From: an uncultured Paracoccaceae bacterium | Lineage (GTDB): Bacteria; Pseudomonadota; Alphaproteobacteria; Rhodobacterales; Rhodobacteraceae | NCBI GenBank assembly: GCA_947492825.1 | Contig: CANLNT010000001.1 | Coordinates: forward strand, 2,170,001 to 2,234,000 | Reading direction: 5' to 3' | Length of the DNA: 64,000 nucleotides | Part shown: positions 8,764 to 17,312 of the stretch, piece after piece | Position numbering within the stretch: position 1 is the stretch's first letter | Layout of the letters: each line of letters starts with the position of its first letter | Program-made: the position numbers and the translations under genes | Notes under the pieces: model-generated | What the model was told of the DNA's origin: nothing | Seen by the model: the letters and a program-made list of their open reading frames with translations, nothing else | Databases searched by the model: none

Positions 8764-9268
8764 CCAGATCATCGTGGGCAGTATCGGCGGCGCTTTTGGC
8801 GTCCATGGCGAAGTGCGGCTCAAGAGCTTTTGCGCCGATCCAGAAGCGATCGCGGACTACACACCGCTGACCACCGAGGCAGGTCAGGCATTCAATCAAC
8901 TGGTCCTGACCGGCCGGACAAAGAACGGGTTCACCGCCCGGATTGATGGCGTCATTACCAAAGAAGACGCCGACGCGCTGCGCAATACGGCCCTTTACGC
9001 CCCGCGCGACGCGATGCCATCGCTGCCGGATGACGAATATTACTACGCTGATTTGATTGGCCTTTTGGTCCTTGATGCTGGCGGACAAACGCTTGGCACC
9101 GTCAAGAACGTGATGGACCACGGCGCGGGCGACTTGTTAGAGATCTCAGTGCCGGGGCAATCTGAAACCGTGCTCTTGCCCTTTACCCAAGCTGCTGTCC
9201 CAACGGTCGACCTGACCGCAGGCCGGATCATCGCAGACCCGCCTGATGGTCTGTTTGAGGCATCATGA
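8756..9268 (+). CDS. rimM: Ribosome maturation factor RimM
   Basis: A 16S rRNA processing factor for the 30S head that binds S19. It has 170 residues: an N-terminal RimM barrel ([21 protein letters not shown], residues 4-24) and a C-terminal PRC-barrel ([22 protein letters not shown]). The GTG start overlaps the small upstream membrane-protein ORF by 8 bases. The stop is ATGA-coupled to the sulfotransferase-like gene instead of trmD. Confidence 0.96.
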   Translation: MTDQIIVGSIGGAFGVHGEVRLKSFCADPEAIADYTPLTTEAGQAFNQLVLTGRTKNGFTARIDGVITKEDADALRNTALYAPRDAMPSLPDDEYYYADLIGLLVLDAGGQTLGTVKNVMDHGAGDLLEISVPGQSETVLLPFTQAAVPTVDLTAGRIIADPPDGLFEAS

Positions 9269-10068
9269 CGCGTGTCATCGTGCACCCCGGCTTTCACAAG
9301 ACCGGCACCAGTTCGCTGCAGACCTTTATGGCCAAGAATGCCGACGTGCTGGCCCCTTTCGTGACATTCTATGGCAAGGCGGCGTTCCTGCAGACAGGCT
9401 CTGCTGCGCGGATTTATGGCCAGAAGCCATACCCTTGGCGGTTACGGGCCTTTCGCGTTGCTTTGGACCGGTTTCTGGCCAGCACCCCCGACGACCCGGT
9501 GATTGTACTGTCACGAGAGACCTTTAGCGGCGCAATGCCCGGACATCGCCGCCTATTTGGGCGATTGGTCAAAGACTATGAACGCGCCGCCGTCCCACTT
9601 GGGCATCAGATTGTCGCGGCACTGCGCCAACGCTTTGGCGCTGATGTGCAGATCGAGTTCTTCTACACCCTGCGCGAACGTGAAGACTGGATCCGTAGCG
9701 TTTACGGGCATCTGTTGCGGTCAATCCATCTGGCCGAGGATTTTGAGGCTTTCCGCAATCGCTTTCCCAACCTGCGCGACCCGGCAGAAGAATCTGCGAC
9801 TATCGCCGCCCGTCTTGGGATCGACATCGTGCATTTCGCCCGGCTGGAAGATGTGGGCCAGCATCGCGAAGGCCCCGCCTCTGCCCTGCTTGATCTGCTG
9901 GACATCCCAGATGACGTGCGCGCCGCCCTCCCCTCAGCGCGTCGCGCGAATGTTGGCCAAAGCGCTGATTTGAAAGAAGAGTTTCTGGCCATGAACCGCG
10001 CGGGGCAGGATAAGATTGCCCTGAAGCGCGAAAAGGACCGGATGCTGCGAAAGGCTAAAGATGGCTGA
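9265..10068 (+). CDS. Sulfotransferase-like protein
   Basis: 267 residues. [16 protein letters not shown] (7-22) matches the 5'-phosphosulfate-binding loop of PAPS-dependent sulfotransferases. The later [16 protein letters not shown] resembles the 3'-phosphate-binding region with its Arg and Ser. The end is basic ([15 protein letters not shown]). It overlaps rimM by 4 bases and trmD by 8 bases, so it is translated within the ribosomal operon. The acceptor is unknown, and catalytic activity is inferred from fold motifs only. Confidence 0.75.
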   Translation: MTRVIVHPGFHKTGTSSLQTFMAKNADVLAPFVTFYGKAAFLQTGSAARIYGQKPYPWRLRAFRVALDRFLASTPDDPVIVLSRETFSGAMPGHRRLFGRLVKDYERAAVPLGHQIVAALRQRFGADVQIEFFYTLREREDWIRSVYGHLLRSIHLAEDFEAFRNRFPNLRDPAEESATIAARLGIDIVHFARLEDVGQHREGPASALLDLLDIPDDVRAALPSARRANVGQSADLKEEFLAMNRAGQDKIALKREKDRMLRKAKDG

Positions 10069-10870
10069 GAAGAAAGCGAAGTCTGCCGGACGGCTGTCTG
10101 CCCGCCCGTCGCTGCAACCCCGAGAACTGATGACCGACACGCCCGACCTTGCGGGCGCTTGGACGGCGCAGATCATTACGCTTTTCCCCGAAACCTTTCC
10201 CGGTGTTCTGGGTGCCAGCCTGACGGGCAAGGCGCTGCAGCATGGGCTGTGGCAATTGCAGACTTATGATTTGCGGCGTCATGGCATCGGCAAACACCGC
10301 AACGTTGACGACACGCCAGCAGGTGGCGGGGCCGGGATGGTCCTGCGGGCAGATGTGCTAGAGGCTGCCATCACCGAGGCGCGAGCGGCGACCAAGGGCC
10401 TGAGTCCATTGGTTTATCTGTCACCGCGTGGCGCGCCGTTTACGCAGGCCACGGCGCAGAACTGGGCCCGTGCGGATGGTGTCACGCTGCTCTGCGGTCG
10501 GTTCGAAGGGGTCGACGAACGGGTGCTGCACCACTTTGGCATACAGGAGGTCAGCCTTGGTGATTTTGTCCTGACCGGCGGAGAGATCGCAGCACAGGCG
10601 ATGCTGGACGCGACGGTGCGGTTGTTGCCCGGCGTGCTGGGCAATCAGGCCTCTGCGGTCGAGGAAAGCTTTAGCGACGGGCTGCTGGAACATCCGCAAT
10701 TCACCAAGCCTGCCACGTGGCAAGGTCTTGATATTCCTGAAGTTCTGCTTTCGGGAAATCACGCCAAGATCGCCGCATGGCGGCAGAAAATGTCCGAAAA
10801 GATCACCGCCGACAGACGCCCCGATCTGTGGGCCGCGCATCAGGCCCGTAAGGACGGTAAAACCCCTTGA
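10061..10870 (+). CDS. trmD: tRNA (guanine37-N1)-methyltransferase TrmD
   Basis: Makes m1G37 in tRNAs reading CNN/CGG codons, preventing +1 frameshifting. It is a SPOUT-class enzyme: ITLFPETFPGVLG, the VDDTPAGGGAGMVLRADV loop, LLCGRFEGVDERV and the knotted SAM site SLGDFVLTGGE. At 269 residues it has a basic N-terminal extension of about 30 residues before the canonical start. An internal ATG (MTDTPDLAG, position 10130) is an alternative start, but the first ATG has GAAAGG in front. Confidence 0.96.
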   Translation: MAEKKAKSAGRLSARPSLQPRELMTDTPDLAGAWTAQIITLFPETFPGVLGASLTGKALQHGLWQLQTYDLRRHGIGKHRNVDDTPAGGGAGMVLRADVLEAAITEARAATKGLSPLVYLSPRGAPFTQATAQNWARADGVTLLCGRFEGVDERVLHHFGIQEVSLGDFVLTGGEIAAQAMLDATVRLLPGVLGNQASAVEESFSDGLLEHPQFTKPATWQGLDIPEVLLSGNHAKIAAWRQKMSEKITADRRPDLWAAHQARKDGKTP

Positions 10871-10875
10871 TAACA

Positions 10876-10891
10876 TAGGCCATTGGGCCTA
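10876..10891. other. Small hairpin between trmD and rplS
   Basis: TAGGCC-ATTG-GGCCTA forms a 6-bp stem with a 4-base loop just after trmD, without a T run. The rest of the 251-base trmD-rplS gap shows no convincing gene. It contains a TTGACG (11014-11019) that could be a -35 element for rplS, but I see no clear -10. Confidence 0.3.
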
Positions 10892-11121
10892 GAAGGCACC
10901 GTTCCCGGTCGGCTTGCTGATTCCGGGCGTGGGTTTATGGAACCGCTGGAGATCGAGCGCCCTTTCGTTGGGGTCCCCTCGCCAGACAGGCCGGACAGCC
11001 CGACAAATGAAAGTTGACGGCATCTCTGGCGGGCGCATTGCGGACCCGGAAAACGACACAGAGCTCTGATCGGCACGAGACACGTTGCGGGAAAACCCGT
11101 GCTATATCAAGGAGCTATCAG

Positions 11122-11505
11122 ATGGATCTGATTGCACAACTCGAAGCGGAGCAGGTTGCTGCGCTGGGGAATGACATCCCCGATTTCAAAGCGGGTGACA
11201 CAATCCGCGTCGGTTACAAAGTGACCGAAGGCACCCGGACCCGGGTTCAAAATTACGAAGGCGTCTGCATCGCCCGCAAGAACGGCAGCGGCATTGCCGG
11301 GTCGTTTACGGTGCGCAAGATTTCCTTTGGTGAAGGCGTGGAACGTGTGTTCCCGCTGCATTCCACCAACATCGACAGCATCACCGTCGTGCGTCGCGGC
11401 AAGGTCCGCCGCGCGAAGCTTTACTATCTCCGCAGCCGTCGCGGTAAGTCCGCACGTATCGCAGAGGTCAGCAACTACAAAGCGCCCAAGAGCGCCGAAG
11501 CATAA
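11122..11505 (+). CDS. rplS: 50S ribosomal protein L19
   Basis: L19 sits at the 30S-50S interface. It has 127 residues, starting [15 protein letters not shown] behind [35 protein letters not shown] and the C-terminal [18 protein letters not shown] are diagnostic. The tail after [11 protein letters not shown] is slightly longer than in E. coli, as in other alphaproteobacteria. rpmE follows after 12 bases. Confidence 0.98.
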   Translation: MDLIAQLEAEQVAALGNDIPDFKAGDTIRVGYKVTEGTRTRVQNYEGVCIARKNGSGIAGSFTVRKISFGEGVERVFPLHSTNIDSITVVRRGKVRRAKLYYLRSRRGKSARIAEVSNYKAPKSAEA

Positions 11506-11517
11506 GGTAACTGTCTG

Positions 11518-11739
11518 ATGAAAAAAGATATTCACCCCGACTACCACATCATCGACGTCAAGATGACCGATGGCACAATTGTTCAGATGAAGTCCACATG
11601 GGGCAAAGAAGGCGACCAGATGTCGCTGGATATTGACCCCTCTGTCCACCCTGCCTGGACCGGTGGTAACACCCGTCTGATGGATGCCGGTGGCCGTGTG
11701 TCGAAGTTCAAGAACAAGTACGCCGGTCTGGGCTTCTAA
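11518..11739 (+). CDS. rpmE: 50S ribosomal protein L31
   Basis: 73 residues: [19 protein letters not shown], then [21 protein letters not shown]. It has no cysteine at all, so it belongs to the zinc-free L31 proteins. Positions that hold C-x-C in E. coli L31 read V-K-M-T-D-G here. It ends the translation block and a strong terminator follows. Confidence 0.96.
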   Translation: MKKDIHPDYHIIDVKMTDGTIVQMKSTWGKEGDQMSLDIDPSVHPAWTGGNTRLMDAGGRVSKFKNKYAGLGF

Positions 11740-11779
11740 GGCCGCGCCGGTGGGCAGATTGCCTACCCGACACCAGATA

Positions 11780-11806
11780 CGCCGTCCCAATTGGGGCGGC
11801 GTTTTT
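11780..11806 (+). terminator. Rho-independent terminator after rpmE
   Basis: CGCCGTCCC-AATT-GGGGCGGCG (one G-T pair) followed directly by TTTTTC is a canonical intrinsic terminator. It closes the rpsP-rpmE transcript. Confidence 0.9.
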
Positions 11807-11826
11807 CGTGGGCACCGCACTGGCGG

Positions 11827-11891
11827 GTTAACGGTGCGTCCCGGCATACACGTCCGATGCACAAACCATGCACAAGCCATACACAGCAAAG
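11827..11891 (+). repeat. Two-copy intergenic element, copy A
   Basis: This is the main content of the 325-base gap between rpmE and the next gene, apart from the terminator. The element begins GTTAACG and, 28 bases later, has a 37-base block containing ACCATGCACA, GCCATACA and AGCAAAG. A similar block with the same 28-base offset lies on the minus strand beside coaBC. By eye the two blocks agree at 32 of 38 aligned columns. The block has internal CCATRCA-type direct repeats. Function unknown. Confidence 0.5.
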
Positions 11892-12064
11892 TCCTAAGCG
11901 GTGTTCACCATTAAGGATCGCCCGGGGTGTCATCCACAACGATGCACCGGCATTGCCTCCCTCACCCGGACACCGCACAGCCGCCCGCTGCGGGCCGGTC
12001 AGGCTGTGCGACACTCCAATTGTTCATCTTACGTTAACCCGATCCGCCCGTTTTTCAGAATCTG

Positions 12065-12490
12065 TTAACCCTGCCCTCGCGCCCGGATGCGGTTGTTGCG
12101 GGGGTTGTGTTCCAACTCTGCCAGACCCAGCACTTCGAGCACGGGACCGACGTAATTGGCGAACCGTCCGCGATAGCCTTTGCGGAGGCCGTAGTAACCG
12201 CCCATCGGGTTGTCGGCCGCCCGCGCCCAATCCTCGAACGTGCCGGGCTTGGTGGGCTTGCCTTCGTCGGCGTTGCCAAGCGGCATCCAATCGCCGTGCG
12301 CGGCGAGCATGGCGGGGGCGTCGGTCAGTGCTGCGAGGTTGTAGCTGAGCTGCGTCTTGCCGACCTGCACCACCAGCGCGGGGGGATCGCGGGCCTCGTC
12401 CCGCCAGGCCTGAAACTCGGATGTGCCGGGCGGGGTTTTCAACAGCCAGGGATCATCGGGGGTGCCGGTGCCATAGGTGACGGTGTTCAT
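12065..12490 (-). CDS. Conserved-looking small protein, function unknown
   Basis: A 141-residue soluble protein beginning MNTVTYGTGTPDDPWLLKTPPG, with a C-terminal basic tail (NNRIRARGQG). It has no signal peptide or membrane helix. Its ATG overlaps the stop of the upstream SRPBCC gene (ATGA), so the two are coupled and probably share a role. I do not recognise the family; the composition, coupling and codon use fit a real gene. Confidence 0.75.
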   Translation of the reverse strand: MNTVTYGTGTPDDPWLLKTPPGTSEFQAWRDEARDPPALVVQVGKTQLSYNLAALTDAPAMLAAHGDWMPLGNADEGKPTKPGTFEDWARAADNPMGGYYGLRKGYRGRFANYVGPVLEVLGLAELEHNPRNNRIRARGQG

Positions 12491-12918
12491 GCGATTTCTT
12501 TCGTTGCGTGGCGCGCCAGTGCGGCGGCGAAGGTTTCAAAAGACGGGGTCAGGTCGGGCATGGATTTGAGGATAAGCCCGGACATCGGGCCGGTGAAGGT
12601 CTCGGCCATGTCAAACCTTGTGCCATCCGCCTCGGGCGTGAGGTCAAACTGACGGGTGCCGGTGAACAGGCCAAGCGGCATACCGCCGCGCCAGATCATC
12701 CGGCGGCCATCGGCCTGCATGACGCGCAGCTTGAAAGCGCGGTTGCCTGCGACCTCGCTGTAAAGCGCGATGCGTTGGCCGGTGGCGATCGTGGCGGCGG
12801 GGCCATCAAGGCGGGTTATCCCGAAATCACCGCTCGCCAGAAGGCTGCGGTTGGTCAGAATGGCCCAGACCCGATCAACGGGGGCGGATATCAGGCGAGA
12901 TGTTTGAAAGTGCGGCAT
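12487..12918 (-). CDS. SRPBCC (START-like) domain protein
   Basis: 143 residues of a ligand-binding helix-grip fold: FQTSRLISAPVDRVWAILTN at the start, then RQFDLTPEADGTRFDMAETF and a C-terminal helix (LTPSFETFAAALARHA). The start MPHFQTS follows AGGAA; the longer frame upstream is rejected because it crosses the operator region. It is divergent from a WYL-domain regulator across a palindromic site and coupled to the following small gene. Ligand unknown. Confidence 0.82.
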   Translation of the reverse strand: MPHFQTSRLISAPVDRVWAILTNRSLLASGDFGITRLDGPAATIATGQRIALYSEVAGNRAFKLRVMQADGRRMIWRGGMPLGLFTGTRQFDLTPEADGTRFDMAETFTGPMSGLILKSMPDLTPSFETFAAALARHATKEIA

Positions 12919-12955
12919 GGGTTCCTCATTGACTTTGGGAACAGGTAGCCGCCTA

Positions 12956-12978
12956 AATATGACATCTACTGTCATATT
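12956..12978. promoter_or_regulatory. Palindromic operator between SRPBCC gene and WYL regulator
   Basis: AATATGACA, a 5-base spacer, then TGTCATATT: a perfect 9-bp inverted repeat in the 70-base space between the two divergent starts. Symmetry and position fit an operator bound by the adjacent HTH-WYL regulator, controlling itself and the SRPBCC gene. This is inference; the palindrome itself is directly seen. Confidence 0.65.
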
Positions 12979-12988
12979 GGAATGTGCG

Positions 12989-13594
12989 ATGCGCGGTGCA
13001 CGATTATTGCAGATTTTGCTGCTGTTGCAGAACCGGGGGCGGATGACCTCTGCCACTTTGGCCGAGGAACTCGAAGTCTCGCCGCGTACCGTGCTGCGTG
13101 ATCTGGATGCGATGACAGAGGCCGGATTGCCGGTGATCGCGCATCAGGGAACCGGCGGCGGGATCGAGCTGGGGTTTGATTATCGCAGTCAGCTGACCGC
13201 GCTGACCACCGAAGAGGCCGAGGCGTTGGCGCTGATCCTGACGGCGGATATTCCGGCGCTGGATGTGCTGGGGTTGAAGACCGCCGCCAAGCGCGCGGCG
13301 GGCAAGATACTGGAAACGCAGGCCGAAACGGTCCGGCAGGTGATGGCCGAGACGGCAGGGATGTTTCGTTTGTCTGCCCCGCCGCTGGATCAGGACGACC
13401 CACGGCCCGCAGCACTTGCCCGTGCTGTGCGGGGGCGCAACAAGGTGACGCTGCGCGCGCGGGATGCGGACCGGGCGCAGGTGCACCCAACGGCGCTTTG
13501 GTTTGATGGGGTGGCGTGGGTTTTGGGCAGTGAGACGGGTGAGACGCCGCAGGCCCGTTGGGGTGATGTGGTGATTTCAGCGCATATGTTCTGA
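12989..13594 (+). CDS. HTH-WYL (YafY-type) transcriptional regulator
   Basis: 201 residues. The N-terminal HTH is MRGARLLQILLLLQNRG then TSATLAEELEVSPRTVLRDLDAM. A middle helical region and a short WYL-like end (VHPTALWFDGVAWVLGS) follow. I start after the palindrome, at the ATG preceded by GGAATG; an upstream ATG at 12959 would put the operator inside the gene. The end is a little shorter than typical YafY proteins. Likely autoregulator and controller of the divergent SRPBCC pair. Confidence 0.85.
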   Translation: MRGARLLQILLLLQNRGRMTSATLAEELEVSPRTVLRDLDAMTEAGLPVIAHQGTGGGIELGFDYRSQLTALTTEEAEALALILTADIPALDVLGLKTAAKRAAGKILETQAETVRQVMAETAGMFRLSAPPLDQDDPRPAALARAVRGRNKVTLRARDADRAQVHPTALWFDGVAWVLGSETGETPQARWGDVVISAHMF

Positions 13595-13601
13595 GCGAGG
13601 C

Positions 13602-13619
13602 GCCGGGGTAAACCCCGGC
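13602..13619. terminator. Bidirectional hairpin between convergent genes
   Basis: GCCGGGG-TAAA-CCCCGGC makes a 7-bp GC stem between the ends of the WYL regulator and the DEAD-box helicase gene. There is no T run on either side, so it may be a factor-assisted terminator or a copy of a short REP-like sequence of this genome. Confidence 0.45.
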
Positions 13620-13669
13620 CTACCCAAGGTGGCAGGGCGGGGGTGTTTTGGTGCGAGGTTCGTCCCGGT

Positions 13670-14992
13670 TTACGCGGCTTTGCTACCGCCACCGCCGCCA
13701 CCGCGCCGTCTGCGACGCCGCTGACCGCCGCCGGGTTTGGCGTTGGTGTGGCCGGGCTTGTTCTGCTGCTTGGGCTTGCCGCCGCCACCGCCGCCGGGGC
13801 CACCGCGCCCACGGCCACGACCACCGCCGCCGCCATTGGGGCGCTTTTTCTGACCGGGCTGGATTTCCCATGGACGGCCAGAGGCGACGGGGATCGTATC
13901 CTTCATCGCTTTTTCAATGTCCTGCAGTTCGATCATCTCATCGGGGGCCACAAGTGCGACGGCCTTGCCATCGGCACCGGCACGGGCGGTGCGGCCAATG
14001 CGGTGGACGTAGTTTTCGGCCACATTCGGCAGGTCGTAGTTATAGACAAAGGCCACGCCGGGAATGTCGAGGCCACGGGCGGCCACATCGGTTGCCACCA
14101 GCACCCGGACTTGGCCGGTTTTGAACGACGCAAGTGCGCGTTCACGCTGGCCCTGGCTTTTGTTGCCGTGGATCGAGGCTGCGGCAAAGCCTTTCTTGTC
14201 GAGCTGACGATAGATTTTCTCGCAGCCGTGTTTGGTACGGCCAAAGACGATCGCGATCTCATCCCGGTGGGCGTCGAGCAGTTCAACCAACAGATCGAAT
14301 TTTGCAGCCTGGGCCACGAAGTGCACCGATTGTTCGATTTTCTTGACGGCCTGTCCCGGCGGGTTGACTTGCACGCGGACGGGGTTCTTGAGGTAGGTAT
14401 CCGCCAGTTCGTTCATCAGTTTCGGCATGGTGGCCGAGAACATCATGGTTTGGCGGTCGGCCGCCAGCAACGGCGCGATCTGGCGCAGGGCATGGATGAA
14501 GCCCATGTCGAGCATCTGGTCCGCCTCATCCAGCACCAGATAGATAGTTTCATTCAGGCGCACGGCCTTGCGATCAAGCAGGTCAATCAGGCGACCGGGG
14601 GTTGCGACCAAAAGGTCAACGCCGCCCTGAAGCCGCTTGGTCTGGGCAACGATGCCAGCGCCGCCGACGACAAGGGCGACCTTGAGGTGGCTGCCCTTGG
14701 TATAGGCGGTGAGGTTGTCGGCGATCTGTTTGGCCAGTTCGCGCGTGGGGGCAAGGATCAGCCCGCGTGCGGTTTTAGGTGCGGGTTTGGTGCCCGCCTT
14801 GATCAGTGCGTCGATCATTGGCAAGCTGAAGGCAGCGGTTTTGCCGGTGCCGGTCTGGGCGAGGCCCATGACGTCGCGGCCCTGCATCGCATGCGGGATG
14901 GCCTGTTTTTGGATCGGGGTTGGGTCGGTAATGCCTTGTTCGGCAAGTTTCGCCACAAGACGGGGCGCGAGGCCCAGCATATCAAAGTCCAT
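13670..14992 (-). CDS. DEAD-box RNA helicase (RhlE-like)
   Basis: An ATP-dependent RNA unwinding enzyme of 440 residues. Q motif FDMLGLAPRLVAKLAEQGITDPTPIQ is followed by AQTGTGKT (45-52), PTRELAKQI, VATPGRLIDL, VLDEADQML, SATMP, and the C-terminal motifs ATDVAARGLDIPGV and HRIGRTARAG. The last 70 residues are Gly/Arg/Lys-rich and disordered, typical of RNA-binding tails. Such helicases act in cold adaptation, ribosome assembly or mRNA decay. Confidence 0.95.
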   Translation of the reverse strand: MDFDMLGLAPRLVAKLAEQGITDPTPIQKQAIPHAMQGRDVMGLAQTGTGKTAAFSLPMIDALIKAGTKPAPKTARGLILAPTRELAKQIADNLTAYTKGSHLKVALVVGGAGIVAQTKRLQGGVDLLVATPGRLIDLLDRKAVRLNETIYLVLDEADQMLDMGFIHALRQIAPLLAADRQTMMFSATMPKLMNELADTYLKNPVRVQVNPPGQAVKKIEQSVHFVAQAAKFDLLVELLDAHRDEIAIVFGRTKHGCEKIYRQLDKKGFAAASIHGNKSQGQRERALASFKTGQVRVLVATDVAARGLDIPGVAFVYNYDLPNVAENYVHRIGRTARAGADGKAVALVAPDEMIELQDIEKAMKDTIPVASGRPWEIQPGQKKRPNGGGGGRGRGRGGPGGGGGGKPKQQNKPGHTNAKPGGGQRRRRRRGGGGGGSKAA

Positions 14993-15295
14993 GTCGTTCT
15001 TTCCGGCGGGACGCGCCCGCGCAAATGGGTTCGTGGGCGCGGCCGCGCCCGTTGCAGTGGTGACGCCACGCTGGCGTCGGACCCCCTGCGTGATTTTGGG
15101 AACCTGTGATCGGGGCGCCTGGCGAATTTGATCGCTCTGCTCACGCGGCAGGGCGCATCCCGGTTGCGCGTCAGATGGCCCTTTGTGGCTGCGAAGTCAA
15201 GGTCCGCGAAAAAAGAGCGGGCGGGGTGTCGCATCCGCTTTCCCTGTCCGGCAGCCCAACATATAGTGGCAAAAAATCCGATAAGGGGCAAAGCA
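14993..15295. other. Divergent promoter region, helicase / mipZ
   Basis: A 303-base gap between the divergent helicase and mipZ genes. GGAAAGAACGAC lies upstream of the helicase start. On the plus strand TATAGT (15262-15267) resembles a -10 box about 30 bases before mipZ, with only a weak -35. Near the helicase start a GCGCCC/GGGCGC inverted repeat could fold in its leader. No gene is convincing here. Confidence 0.4.
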
Positions 15296-16105
15296 GTGGC
15301 GCATATCATCGTCGTGGGCAACGAAAAGGGCGGCGCGGGCAAATCGACCGTGGCGATGCATGTGGCAACGGCGCTGGCGCGGATGGGCCACAAGGTTGGC
15401 ACGCTGGATCTGGACCTGCGGCAAAAGACCATGGGCCGCTATATCCACAACCGGCGGACGTTTTGCCAAAAGGAAGGGCTGGACCTGCCAACGCCGGACT
15501 ATGTGGACCTGCCCGAGATCGACAAGAACAGCCTTGATCCCGGTGTGAACGTCTATGACCACCGGCTAAGCATGGCGGTGGCGGGGTTGGAGCCTGATTG
15601 CGATTTCATCCTGATTGACTGCCCCGGCAGCCACACAAGGCTGAGCCAGGTCGCGCATTCGCTGGCTGACACGCTGATCACGCCGCTGAACGATAGCTTT
15701 ATCGACTTTGACCTGTTGGCGCATGTGGACAGTGATGCCGAAAACATCACCGGGCCAAGTGTCTATTCCGAGATGGTCTGGAACGCGCGGCAGTTGCGCG
15801 CACAGGCGGGGCTGACCCCGATTGACTGGATCGTGGTGCGCAACCGGATGGGCGCGCAGGCGATGGTGAACAAGGAAAAGATGGCCCGCGTCATTGCCAA
15901 GCTGGCGAAACGGATCGGGTTCCGCACGGCACCCGGCTTTAACGAGCGGGTGATTTTCAGAGAGCTGTTTCCGCGCGGTCTGACCCTGCTTGATCTGCGC
16001 GATATCGGCGTGAAGGGGCTGAACATCTCGAACGTGGCGGCACGGAATGAATTGCGCGAGCTTATCCGGGAGTTGAACCTGCCAGGCGTGACGGTCGATT
16101 TCTGA
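15296..16105 (+). CDS. mipZ: Division-plane positioning ATPase MipZ
   Basis: A ParA/MinD-superfamily ATPase of 269 residues that in alphaproteobacteria forms a polar gradient with ParB and blocks FtsZ away from midcell. The deviant Walker A is GNEKGGAGKST (8-18), and LDLDLRQKTMGRYI and DFILIDCPGSH are further landmarks, typical of MipZ rather than plasmid ParA. The GTG start is chosen because AAGGGG precedes it and the protein then begins at the first beta strand. Its 3' end overlaps the convergent membrane-protein gene by 44 bases. Confidence 0.93.
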   Translation: MAHIIVVGNEKGGAGKSTVAMHVATALARMGHKVGTLDLDLRQKTMGRYIHNRRTFCQKEGLDLPTPDYVDLPEIDKNSLDPGVNVYDHRLSMAVAGLEPDCDFILIDCPGSHTRLSQVAHSLADTLITPLNDSFIDFDLLAHVDSDAENITGPSVYSEMVWNARQLRAQAGLTPIDWIVVRNRMGAQAMVNKEKMARVIAKLAKRIGFRTAPGFNERVIFRELFPRGLTLLDLRDIGVKGLNISNVAARNELRELIRELNLPGVTVDF

Positions 16106-17312
16106 CCGCCCGCGCGGCGGGGCGGGGCGCCCGGTTGGCCGCGATCATATGCGCCAGCCCCATCGCCACGGCACCGGGGCCTGCGGGCATCCCCCCTGCC
16201 CCACCGGCCAGCAGCCGGATCACAAAGTAAAGCATCAGCCCCGCGATCGCGAGGTCCTGCCACTCAGCATCCCGCAGATAACGCAACCCGGCGGTGGCCG
16301 ACATCCAGCCCACCATCACCATCACGGCTAGCACGATCAGCCCCAGCACAATCCCGCCGCTGACTGTCGCAAACAGCAGAAAGTTGTGGATGTTGTTGCC
16401 GTCGATACTCAGGTAGCCGTGACCGAAGCCGAGGCTTGCGTCGATCAGGTCGATACTGCCCAGATACTGCGCAACACGCGCCGCCCGGCTGTTTTCGTCG
16501 TTGGCGATGTTCAAAGCCAGATAGGCCAAAAGATCACCTGACAGCAGCACAAGTGCGACAACACAGAGGCCGACCACAAGGAGGGGTACGAATTTCGACC
16601 GCGCCCGCGTGATCCAGACAATAGCCGCAAGAATGCAGATCAGCGCCATCGGCAGCACGCTGGAGCTGGAAAACAGCACGAAGATGGTCACAAAGGCGCT
16701 GATGCAGACAACCTTGGGGCCCCAGCCACAGCGCCAACACGCAAGGCCCAGCACAAAGAACAGATAAAACGCACCCGACAGCCCGTTGATCGTGCTGGCA
16801 ACATAGGTGATGTCACCCGAGGCCACATAGGCGTTGAAGGTCGGGCGCAGCACCTGAAACACAAAGACCGTCCGGTTGAGCGATTGCATGTAGTTCAGCG
16901 CACCACCCAGCAAGTCCTGCCCCGCCAATTGCGCCGAGAGCCACAGAAACACCCAGAATATCGGATAGGCGATGACGATGGATCGGGCGATGGTGGCTTG
17001 CGTAACACCGCGCAGGTTTGCCAGTGCCAGCGCCGCTGTTGTCGACACAAACGCCATGACCAGACGCGAGATCCCCTCGCCTCCGTGCAGGGCGAAGGCC
17101 GCAAAAAGCCCAAAGAGTGCCACATAAAGCAGCGCAATCACCGGCGGGAACCGCAAATAGGGGATCGCATAAAGCGGCATCGACCCAATCACGATCAGCG
17201 AGGCAAGGTTGGACACTTCGATGCGGGTGCCGCCCACTTGCAGCACCGGAATCCAGAGCAGGCCCACACAGGCCAGCTGGATCGCAAGGATAGTGATGTT
17301 GAGTGGTCTCAC
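16062..17312 (-). CDS. O-antigen ligase/Wzy-like membrane protein
   Basis: A polytopic protein of 416 residues with about ten or eleven hydrophobic segments and a periplasmic-type loop (GFGHGYLSIDGNNIHNFLLF) resembling the Wzy/WaaL H-N motif region near the end. It probably handles polysaccharide polymerisation or ligation at the outer face of the inner membrane. The GTG start lacks a clear ribosome binding site, so it is uncertain. The 44-base tail overlap with mipZ is unusual. No other glycan genes are adjacent. Confidence 0.7.
   Translation of the reverse strand: MRPLNITILAIQLACVGLLWIPVLQVGGTRIEVSNLASLIVIGSMPLYAIPYLRFPPVIALLYVALFGLFAAFALHGGEGISRLVMAFVSTTAALALANLRGVTQATIARSIVIAYPIFWVFLWLSAQLAGQDLLGGALNYMQSLNRTVFVFQVLRPTFNAYVASGDITYVASTINGLSGAFYLFFVLGLACWRCGWGPKVVCISAFVTIFVLFSSSSVLPMALICILAAIVWITRARSKFVPLLVVGLCVVALVLLSGDLLAYLALNIANDENSRAARVAQYLGSIDLIDASLGFGHGYLSIDGNNIHNFLLFATVSGGIVLGLIVLAVMVMVGWMSATAGLRYLRDAEWQDLAIAGLMLYFVIRLLAGGAGGMPAGPGAVAMGLAHMIAANRAPRPAARAVRNRPSRLAGSTPG

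Noticed and set aside
10871-11121. A structured rplS leader or a small gene before rplS
   Set aside because: Only a 6-bp hairpin and a 26-codon ORF without support were found; no known leader could be recognised by eye.
13643-15109. 488-codon plus-strand ORF opposite the DEAD-box helicase
   Set aside because: High-GC shadow of a certain helicase; no recognisable domain and low-complexity Ala/Thr repeats mirror the Gly-rich tail.
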